64,000 nucleotides of DNA from Hermatobates lingyangjiaoensis (lineage: Eukaryota; Arthropoda; Insecta; Hemiptera; Hermatobatidae). The translations under genes were made by a program, and so were the position numbers. Location of the stretch: positions 1,925,001-1,989,000 of the forward strand of contig JAPFBL010000003.1 in the NCBI GenBank assembly GCA_026182355.1. Direction: 5' to 3'. Position 1 is the stretch's first letter, and each line of letters starts with the position of its first letter. The notes beneath the pieces are model-generated. The model saw only the letters and a program-made list of their open reading frames with translations. It searched no databases and had not been told where the DNA came from. Below, piece by piece: positions 13,285-24,300 of the stretch.

Positions 13285-14040
13285 ACAACTGTAGGGGAGA
13301 TCAAGTACCTCTAAGCGTGTTACACTGCTAAGTCCCAGTGTAATTGAGAGATTTCTCAGTAGTATTATGATGGATCCAATCGTAAGGTTCAACCGATTCT
13401 GGAATCGTAAGGCATTCCAGAAGGTGTAAATGAGTTAATGGACTCCATTGGGTAGTTCATGGTTTCCTCTTAGTTCAACAGTCAGATATTTTATTATCTC
13501 TGTTGGTAATTTTTTTAAGACTCCTTCATTTAGTTTGAGGCAGTCTGTATTTTTAGGTGATAGTATAATAACCGATTTTTCATTTCTTCTGAAGTGCACT
13601 TATAAAAAATGTCTAATACCAGAGAATTACTGCTTATACATTTCTGTCGAATATCAATGGTATCTTCGGGCACATTTTCAATATAGAGGCACATTGTCTC
13701 TATTGAGCAATAGAGCAATAGGCCGTTTCCAACTTGCAACAGTCACTGTGGGAAAGCCTGATAATTTTCATTAGCTCTCATGTTTTGCAACGGCTTCATT
13801 TTGTGGAATTAACACATAAGACACCGTTTGAGGCATAAGTCAATGAGGGCAGTAGATGGAGCTCTGGGCAGAACAGAAAGGACCTGTCTGAAATCTCCTC
13901 CGAGGATATCAATCTTCCCACCAAATAGTTATTCATAATATCTTTTAACAATTATGCATAGCATTCAACTCATAAACAGGTATCATTGACGTCTCATCAA
14001 TTATAAAGGCCTTCACCTGCATGAGAATATCTGCTGATTC
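13285..14040 (-). pseudogene. Helitron (Pif1-like) helicase remnant 1
   Basis: Read on the minus strand, recognisable Pif1/Helitron helicase blocks occur in the right order despite stops and frameshifts. From high to low coordinate they are: a Walker-B-like FIIDETSMIPVYELNAM; a decayed GGDFRQ block; a LLQVGNG block; a LNEGVLKKLPTEIIKYLTV block at about 13450-13510; and a LNLTIGSIIILLRNL block near 13350. The last corresponds to the family's LKVGxxxMLLRNL motif. The Walker-A region and any Rep/HUH domain were not found. A long-dead rolling-circle transposon. Confidence 0.85.
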
Positions 14041-14449
14041 TATAATATAATAACTCTTAATTTTAACAGAAATTTGAATAGTATAACTTCAAATGAATTC
14101 ATAAAATGAAAATATTCTTCTAAGTTAAAAAACTAAATTGTATATTCTATGACATTATTTTTCTATAGTGTAACACAATATTTTTTAACCAAGCCTACAA
14201 CACTTAATTCATCTGATTCATTGTAAACATAACCTTCCCCTAGTGTTATCTGCCTCTTGACTATTATTGTAGTAATATAAGTCTTACAAATTTTACAGAT
14301 TCATTTTAAAAATATACCAATGATGTCTTCATCAAATATTGGTTTACTTTTGTATTTACACAATTACTCATTTTATGCTCAAAGAGTGAGTTGATATATT
14401 AATTTTATTACTATAATTCTAAAAAGGAAATTAAATAACTCATGCAATA

Positions 14450-14515
14450 GGTTTACACACTTACAGTCTGAAATTTTGGATTACCTGTCATCAGGAATAT
14501 GAGAAGATGGAAGAC
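14450..14515 (-). repeat. Decayed Penelope-type terminal fragment
   Basis: The segment with CACTTACAGTCTGAAATTTT and GTCATCAGGA resembles the inverted repeat at 56240-56360 (CACACTTACAGACTCAAATT, CGTCTTCAGG). Its minus strand keeps CUGAUGA but no convincing full hammerhead fold. Confidence 0.35.
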
Positions 14516-15183
14516 ACAGTAACCTAATTACTTTTACTTTAGCACAGTGAACCTATTGTATCTGTTTATTTAAGTTTCCTTTTAAGAACAAAGTCCATTT
14601 TGGATAGATTTATTTATTCAAGAGTATATATTACCGTATAACTTTCGTTTTTTCCAAAATTCATCAGTGCAATAGCGGTATATTTAAGATAGAATAACCT
14701 TTAGACAGCTCCTACTATTTCACTTTGATTATTATGAAATGAATTACATCTATCCGAAGATTAGAAATAGGGTTATCTTGTGATTCTAGATTAAATATGA
14801 ACTATATATTAACTGCTTATGCATAATTATCTTATTAAAGATAATTCTCTCCTGGAATTATTGTAAATAAATGAAACTTGCAGAGAAGGGGATACCTCAT
14901 AGTATACAAAATAATGTCCTTGGAACACTTGTTTCATCTAAAGAGCCTTTTTTTTTTTCATAAATATCGAAATTTATATACTGGTTTATTGTCAAAGTCA
15001 ACAATATTTTAGTTATTTCAGTTCTGTACCTTTATTTCGGTTTTCTTGTTTTAGTTCCAAAATAATATCGTGTACATCTTACAATTAATATATTTATGTA
15101 CGTAATCATAATTAAGTTTAAGGTGCATATTAATTAACCCATTAAACTGATATGAGAATGTTTCAATTGAATTTTTGTTTTAG

Positions 15184-15376
15184 GTAATTTTAGCTATGCA
15201 TGAAAAACATATTGATTTTAATTCTCACATAGTAGACATAACAGGTGGAGAAAACTATCAACCATGGTTTTTAGACATAAACCCTCGAGGAGAAGTTCCC
15301 GTTCTTAAAGATGGAGTTAAAATCATTCCTGATTCAAATAGGATAATTGAGTATCTGGAAGACAATTTTAGTAATG
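15184..15376 (+). CDS. GDAP1: GDAP1-like exon: GST N-terminal domain
   Basis: A T-rich acceptor ending TTTTAG precedes GTA; the donor is after 15376 (GGTAAA). It encodes the beta-alpha-beta part of the thioredoxin fold, starting VILAMHEK, with PWFLDINPRGEVPVL (cis-Pro region) and IIEYLEDNF. Starts in phase 0 and ends with one base of a Gly codon. Confidence 0.9.
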
Positions 15377-18300
15377 GTAAAAACATATTGTATTCCAAAT
15401 AAGAAAATGTTGCATTTCACAAATAGTTCATTCTGAATATATGTTGTTGCAGGTAAAACTCCCAGACTTATACCACTTGATCAGGGCAATGAAGTAAAGC
15501 AGAAAGTGCTGTATTTTAAGGATCTTATTGATAAAGTTCCCGCCAATGTAGTGACTATAGGTTGTTGTTACCACTCTGATCTGATATCTAACCCTCGACT
15601 GCCATTTATTTCTCCTGTTCGGTCCGTCATGAAGTGTAAGCATATTTTATTAAAATTCAAATCACAGTTTCCAGTTTGCAAATATTATTTTTTGTACTTG
15701 TCCGTTGATCCTTCAGGCACAGCTAGTTTTATAAATAAAAGTTTAAAAAAACATTAAAAATAGTTCCCTATTCACTTATGATTTGAACCACTCCTGAAAC
15801 TGTTTTCATACTGATTTACATAAGATAAAACAATTATAGTTGTTGGCTATAATTTTTGTCTCTAAAATAAAACTAATGGCTTTCATTAATACTGTGTGTT
15901 GTCAATGCAGTGGTGTTAATTTTATTTGTTCTTATTAAGTCTGAATCTTGAAACTTTCGAATTGTGAATCTATAATAAACTTTTTCAAAATACTTACAGT
16001 TTATCACATATATAAAATTACTTTATAATTATTTTGGACTATTCTCTTATAGGTTTGAAAACAAATTTTTACTTTTCTTTTATTATCAAAAACAACAGTT
16101 ACTTCAGGTAATTCTGTTCTAAAGATTTTTTTGATTGCTTGCGACAAATCCTGAATAAATTAAAATCTAAAAAAACTTTTAATCCTATATTTGTACTATT
16201 GGATTCAAATTAGAGACTGTAAGTGTGTGCTTTTAATTTCTCTATGTTTCTTTTTCTACATTGAACTATATAAATATATAACAGATTCAATAATATATCG
16301 ACCGTTTGATAGAATAGGTGTGTTCTCTAATCGGGATTCAGTCAACTTTCTAAGATAAAAAATCAAACTCTCGTTGTCAACGTTTCGGTTTTATTTAAAA
16401 CCTTTTTTATAGGCACAAGTAAGAATTTTTTAACTGAGATTAAATGATTAAATTATTATATTTAATAATATTAAAATCAATTATTGGACTGTGTTCTTGC
16501 CTCCAGTATGTTCCTGCGAATTTTTTTATTATTATTGCCTTTGCAGCATAGAAAAGTGATTAGAAAAAAATAACAATTGCTGAAAAAAATCGTGAATGCA
16601 GAATCTGTTCTGTTATTTAACAATACATGCTTAGATGAAGACCTGCTGTCAGGTTATACAAATATGAATACCACTTCAAATTTTTTCCTCTTACTCAAGA
16701 AATTTGATCTTACCGGTAGATATCCATTCTTGTATTAAGTTGAGTGCACCCATTGCATTTATCTCGATATCATCCAAATTTGATTTCTCTGCTACTGAGC
16801 ACAGAAAGTCATCAGCATATGCTACAGCTGTACAATGTGGTAGTTAATACAACTTTACACGGAATCAAATAGTATTACCCACTACCCCGCAGCACTGCAA
16901 GAACCTTGAGGACATCCTTTGGAAAGCCTTTTTTCTTTGGCTTGATTGTTTTGATTGACATGATGGTCAATCAACAGTGGAAGTAATTCTTAGTAATAAA
17001 GAGATTTATAAACATCTGATTTTTTTTTAAATTTGTGATTATTTCATGCCACAACATCGAGTCAAACGCACCTTTAATTTATAATGATATTGGTGCTACG
17101 CCCCACCCGATTTCTTTGTATTCTTGAATGAATTCTGTGTCTGTTGTAACAGCTTGAGTTTACTGGATGGACCTTGGTTGAAGCCCCTATTGTTTTTGAG
17201 AAAGTAGATAGTTGGTATAGAGGAATTGGGAGATTGAATCTATCATGAGACGTTCTGAAATCTATCTAACTATTAATATTCAACTTATTGGTCGGTATTT
17301 CTAAGGTCCCTTTAAGTCTAACTTCCAGGTTTTTATGTTAAAATGATTTTTGAAAAAATTCTTTGACGGAGATATTAGTTGAATATATAGTTGTGATTTT
17401 TGAATGCACCGTTTCTAGAACAGTTATCATTATGTTATTTGTGACACTCGTATCGATACCTGGTGCTTTTTATTTTTTTTTTTAAAGGAGTTTAATAAGT
17501 ATGTGATCTCTTCATATGTAAGTCAGGTTCATCTTGTGTTTTAATTTCTTTATTCATTTCCATTCTGATCTGACGCTATTCCTCGTTATCATTGTTTTCA
17601 GTTTCTACAGGGACAAAATAATGTAAAAGAATTTCAAATAGATTTTCTGTGTTAATAGTAAAATTACCGTCAGGGCGTCTCAAAGTAATGATTTTAACTC
17701 TTATTCTCATTTTCCCAGCTGAGATTATATAAGAGTTTGTCGTATTGCAGAATTTTTCTCAGGATGAGAGTTTAGTTTCTTTAATTTTGGATTGGTAGTG
17801 AAATTATAATTTATATGCATACTTTATCTGGAGTTTCTCATTTCAGTATTGATAAAGTTCTTTGGTATAGACAGACCTCTTGTGGAGTTCACTCTTTCCT
17901 CATGCTCTCAAGTCTTAATTCATGCAAGTTCATGATTCAAGTCTTCGTGTGGAGTGAGTGTGAAGAAACTAAATCTCATCCCAAAGAATTTAATGTTATT
18001 CAGTATTTATTTTATATATCAGGTTTAAAATCAATCTTTTAACGATACTGTCAGTTATTTTATTTATACAATTTAATACATTTAAACAATCATATATTTT
18101 TGTTAGAATTAGTAGTAATACTGTCCATCATACCTCGTAAAGTTTCAGAAAAGCTCGACAGGTTTCGGGTTCGTCTGGATCCCATCTTCAAGAGCAACTA
18201 ACTGTTTGTAAATTGTGGAGTGTTTATGATAAAAATATGGGACATGTAGACATTAGAATCTCAAATGAAGTCTCATTTAATGAGCTTTCAAGCAAATAGT

Positions 18301-21300
18301 AACAAAAATGTTTGATCTTGTCTATAGAAAACCTTAGATGTTAACATCATATGTTACTTTTAAAAAATCTTCGCGCTTTTAAATTATAGTTTAAATATGT
18401 AATTGTTTTTATTGAAGAGAGTTTTTTTTTTAGCCTCTGATGAAAAGTTCGCTGAAAGATTAAGAAGATTAGCAGAGAAATACCCCAAGTATAGAGATAT
18501 TCTTTTAGATAAAGCAAACACTCAAGACAAGAACCATGCAATCGTTTCCAATAAAGAGAAGTTTTTAGAATTACTGGGACAAGTGGGAAAAACATTGGAT
18601 GAAGTAGAGGAGCAGCTTAAAGTTGTCAAAGGTTAGTGTTTGTATTGTTGAATTATTTACATACCATGAATATTTGTCATGTGGTCTACATGAGTTTTTT
18701 TTTTCTTTGATATGAAGTATGCAATTTATATTATATTTAAAATAAGAAACATTGTATTAAACAACGAATGGTAGCCAATTAACGTGTTTTCAAATTACTT
18801 TCAAGAAAATAGTTACAAACTATTAAAATATCTTTGTTGAATGCGAAAGTGAGAGTCAATATCTCATATCACGGTAGTCTATGTTTACTGCTTTATTGTT
18901 ATGTCTCTAAACCTTTTGTTTCGACTCCGTGATGGTCTGTGAACTACTTCGCCACTCTGTATACTTCATTTCACCTGAAAACCAGTATTATTGATAATCT
19001 CAGTGTTTATTGTGTTTCTAATTTTGATAGAATTGTACTAAAAAATCGGGGCTAAGCCAGTTTTCGAGGTTTAAAACAAACTCAAATACCGAAGATTTGT
19101 CTTTTTAAAGGGCCTACAACGCAGAGGAAACAAACATTAAACATGAACCACAGGCAATTGTGGCAGCCAGGCATGATATCTTGCAGGAGCAATGAATTCA
19201 ACCACCTTCATTCATTTCTTGGGTCCCTTACAATTTATTTGAATTTCCAAAATTTTTTAAACTAGTTATTATACTAAAGAAATATGTATAGTTTCTAGTA
19301 TAATAGGTTTTGAGAAAAGTATTTTTGTGGTTACAAAAGGAAGACGAACAAAGAAGTAGAACACTGGAAATACTGATGCTTAAAAGGATCAGATGTCAAT
19401 TAGTTATAGAAGTATCAAATTAGAATATAAAAAATATCACAATATAGCATTATTGAATAGTGCAATATTCTATAATAAAATATTCACTAGTGAAATATCA
19501 CATACTGCAATTAGCCAATTTAAGGTAACAATCAGCAATTAATTTTAAGAAAAATATTTTCTGATAAAAAACGAATTAATTCCTGATTATTTAATTAATT
19601 TAATGATACTCATTATTTTTATAAGAATATTTATGAGCTTTGATAGTCCTTAGTTCAGTTAATAATTCTGATCAAGATTATGGCTAGAGTGTCTTCAATT
19701 TTTTTTAAAGAGTTTATTTCAATTTCTGAAAAAATGTATATTCAATATAATAATATTGGAGGGAGTTTGTTTGATATCAAACTCTTCCTAGGGTTTTAGG
19801 GATTTAGACCCCAATAACTGAATAGACATTCTGAAACTAAATAATAATCAAGATACTATTGTTATGAAGTTTGATTATGTCAATAGGAACATATTAGACC
19901 TATTAAGGACAACTATTAATTTTTTCCACCTGAGATAACTTCAGGGATTCTGGTGGACCAATGATTACTTACATTTTCGTTATAATTGGCAACATAGAAA
20001 TAGCTACATTAAAATTAAAAAGTTTCAATATGATAACTAAATAAATATTTAATTTATTTAATATTTTCTTCCGTAATGTAATTATGTTTATCTTATTACC
20101 TTCCCCTTTGATATTATTATAGTTAAGATAGTAATTTTAAAATCTGTTGTTCCCTGTCAGTATGTTATCTTATTATGGGATACTTTTACTTAATAAGTAT
20201 TTGAAAAAGAAGCTATATGTAAGCCTACCGTAAATATTTCACCTACCCACAATGGTATGTTTTAAAATTATAGCAATACTTTAGTAAAATTGATAGCTAA
20301 ACCTCAGCAAAGTGTTTGTTGTTTTTCACTTACTCGATTTCTTAGTTTTTAAATAAAATCACATAATGAATTAAAGTTAATTTGTTTATTTTAAAAATGT
20401 ATTAAGAATAAGAAATACCACTATTTTTCTTTAATTAAACGGATTACAGTAGGCCTTGTAAATATAGTGTTATCCTTTTAGGATATGACTCTCTGAAAAA
20501 CATACGAACACACATCGTGAAAATAACAGGAGGAAAAGTAGTAGGACCGTTTCGGATATTACCCACCTTCAAGTATAACTACTTTTTAAGTGAGTTCTAC
20601 TTGAAGATGAACAACGTCTAAGACAGGCAGAACGAGTGCACTACCAGTGTGATTTTAATACCATTTCAATAACATTTAATTTATTTCAATAACATTCTGT
20701 TTGCCGTTGCTAGAGTTCAAATCTTATCATTGAATTGTTATTGGTTGCAATGGCAGAAAATTAAGTTGTATTACCCATACGAGAAAATGTAATGTTTACC
20801 TTTTTAATGCGTTTTATTACTTAATTTAATTCATATCTGACTTCTTTCATGAATCATTAATTATATATATATATATATATATAAACTCAAAAATTGTTCA
20901 CTGAGGGCTAGGTCAAATAAAAGAAAATAAACTCCTTCCTAGGCCGACGTTTCGATGTATTTGTACATCATCTTCAGGGCTAAAAATTAGAGTAAGACTA
21001 TAATACTGTCTTATAGTCTTATAATTGTATTATAGTCTTACTCTAATTTTTAGCCCTGAAGATGATGTACAAATACATCGAAACGTCGGCCTAGGAAGGA
21101 GTTTATTTTCTTTTATTTGACCTAGCCCTCAATAACAAAACAGTGAATATATATATATTGACGTCAGAGTCAAAAACCCAACTGACCCAGAGTCAGTTGG
21201 GTTTTTGACTTTGACGAAGACCGCTTGTTACGGTTGTAAGATCTTAGTCTTGTTTTCCCATTTCTTATTGTGGTTTGATCATTGATTGTTGTTTCACGTG

Positions 21301-24300
21301 TTTATGTGAAATCTTTTTATATATATATATATAAATTGTCCACAAGTTTTAAAATCCTGAGTTATATAGAAATTTAAAAAATAGGTTGCATTAATAATTT
21401 TATATTATGGCAATTATATCCCATAAGTTTTAATGGAATAAAAGTAGTAGGGGACAGTTTTTCACTTGAATATTTAGCAAAAGACATTTTTGAGCAACAT
21501 AATATTCATGTAAGGTGTATAATCAATCAATTAATAGGAATATCTATTTCCGATTGTGATTTCAATCAATGCCATATTGATTCAAGACACTTCTAAGAAT
21601 TGATTGTAGTCGTTACCCAACAGTAATGGGAATTTTAATGATGACATTACGTTTAATCACCGACGACTAAAATGCTTAATTTAACCCTTCTTAATAAGGT
21701 TAAGTATAAACTTTAACATTTTAATAGAAGAATTAAATTTGTATCAGGAAATGCATCTCCTGTTATGTATATCTCAAATACACTATTATGTTAGATATTT
21801 TAGTTTTCAATGACATTTAAAACTCAAGTAGACTTAATGCTGCTGCTGACTTGAGAATCAAACTCTCAACTATGAAACAAAAAATTTGAAGATTGTGTGA
21901 TTATATTAAACAAAAACATTATTCTCATTAAAGCCTACAAAATTATTGTATGATATTTTTAGTACATGATTACATGAATAATATGGAAATTAAAATCCTT
22001 TATTTTTATTTTTTTTTTTTTTTTTTTTTTTTTTTAGTTTAGAAAAATACACATTTCAATAGTATTACTATTTATTTGTTTTTAGACATACATACTATTT
22101 ATAAAGGCATACGAAAATATTTACATTATGATCATACAAAATCATTAGAATCTGGGGTTCCCGGGAAAAATACTGGGCCAAAAAGGGTTCCGCGTGGAAA
22201 AAAGTTTAAGAAATTATGCTTTATTCTCTTATTCAATTCGTAGCAGTTTGTCTTTATTTGTACCAAAAATTTATGAATTTTTCACTACCAATACCGAAAA
22301 ATATTATTTCATAAAACTTTATTTATATTAGGGTATTAATGAGATACTTGGACTAAGGTTACATTTATTTACATTTAGTTCGTACAATATAATTTGTAAA
22401 AATTACATGGAATTACTTTATTCTTATAATAGGGAAATGATGATGAATGGAAAAATCGAAAATAGGAGGTTTTGTCGTATCTCTGAGATGGTTAGAAGAA
22501 AGCAGTTTCAAAACGACAAAGTTTGTTTTTGCTACCTTTATAAGATCTTGGACTTCATGATTGTATGTTGGTATCGTTTCTAAAAGATTCTTCGCTTGAA
22601 GAAAGTGGTTACATCCGGCAAAGTATTGACTTAGACTGTCGGAGTCACTGAAAGGATAAGTTGTTTCAAGGAATTCGCTGTACTGGACTGGTGGAGGAGT
22701 GAGAAGAACATTGAAAGGAGCAAAGCGATGTTCGTAGCGAACCCTTTCGCAGTCAAACTCAGGGTGAGGCAGGCGTAACTTTTTATCTTTCATAAACGCC
22801 ATCATGGCTTTGAAATAACCTCCACACATATTTTGAAGTGCCTGATATAATGTAATTTCTTTTACATAGGGTCTGGTTCTTTTCTTTTGTTTTGACTTTC
22901 CCTTTCGCTTTTTGTTGTGGTCCACTGAATTCTCTTGTTCAATAATGAAACTGTCTGCCCTTGTCAAGGCAGATATAAGCCAGGCATACAGACATTCGTA
23001 CAAGTACCAATATATATAGTGATATTCATGGGTTGAGTAAAGCTCTAATTCAAATCCTGATAGTAGATACATTATCATAATTCGCAAAGTGTGGTAAAGA
23101 ACCCAAGTTCCGAAGCAAGCAAGGTGAGGGCGACCATTTTCGGCCTTTCCCAATAGATTGTGTAGGAAGACGTCTACTCGCTCAGCTTCATCTTGCAACG
23201 CTGCGAATTCTTCTAAAAGATGCCCTAATTTGTCTCTCTGTCTTGCTCTGTTGTGACCACATAACTGTATGAGACTACTGAATGGGCTCACACAGTTATT
23301 GAGAAAAAAGTCGAGATATTCCTCAGCTTGAGGATTATTCAGGAGTTGAGATCTGGGCATAAGAATTGGAGGACAGATAAATGTCTTAGCAGCTTCTCTA
23401 AGTACTTCTGCGCAGTTTATTGAGTCACCTTGGCGACTACATTGTGGCATGTACAAAAGTTGCATAACGCTTCGAGAAACAATGCATGGTTTAGTACAAC
23501 TAACTTCAAGCATAAGTTCTAAAGCAGAATGGAATGATGTTAAGGACACTACTTTTGCTACTTGACGTAAACGATGAAACAATTCATCCAGTCTTTTATA
23601 TGCAGCCTCAGGTGACTTGATATGTGTGTACCTGGGAAACGTTGGAGGCAATAATCTTTGATTTACCATGGGATCGAATCCTATTATGGATTTACCTTCT
23701 TCAGGTACTCCAAGATGAACAGTTTTTAGGATATTGGGGATAAGCTCTGAACATAGCATTAAAAGTTTCGTAGATTCTGCTACCGTTGTAGGATTAACTT
23801 CTTTTTTGTTTAAAATAATGAATGACTGTAGCAGATATCGAATAAACCTCATCCTTGTCGCTATCGCTGCTACTTCTTCATCATGAACAATGGGTTTTCC
23901 TTTCCTGGTCAACTCGTCTTCTACTTCCTTTAACATTCCTATTGCACGTACTTCAGATACATCTGGGAAAAGTCTATATCCATACATTAAAGGCTGAAAA
24001 TCCTCTTCTTCAAACACCAATCCTCTACTAATAAAATCTTTGATAATATCAATAATTTTGAAAATTGCAATGCAAAAGTAATTTAGAGGTCTAACTTGAA
24101 TGCAATGTGGATTATGAAGATAAAGGTTTGTGAAAACAGTCTGAGCTAAAGAGTGGCCATCCAACCAAGACACCATTGCTGCCCATGTTGTATCAATAAC
24201 TCCAATTTGTTCCTTTAATGGTATACCTTTTAGTTGAAGGATATTTTTTTCAACTGCCTGCAAAAACGTTAAAGGAGGCTTATTTCCTCTATTGCATCTC

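Larger units (their letters stand above)
20901..21130. repeat. Inverted pair of Penelope-type repeats between AT tracts
   Basis: Arms at about 20901-21007 and 21028-21130 are near-perfect reverse complements with a ~20-base centre. They contain the CCTTCCTAGGCCGACG block and its complement. AT tracts border both sides (20862-20883, 21147-21159). Each arm has a complete hammerhead-like core. Confidence 0.8.

Noticed and set aside
15506..15757. 83-codon frame running past the GDAP1-like exon
   Set aside because: Only the part up to 15635 matches GDAP1; the rest is intron after a clear GT donor.
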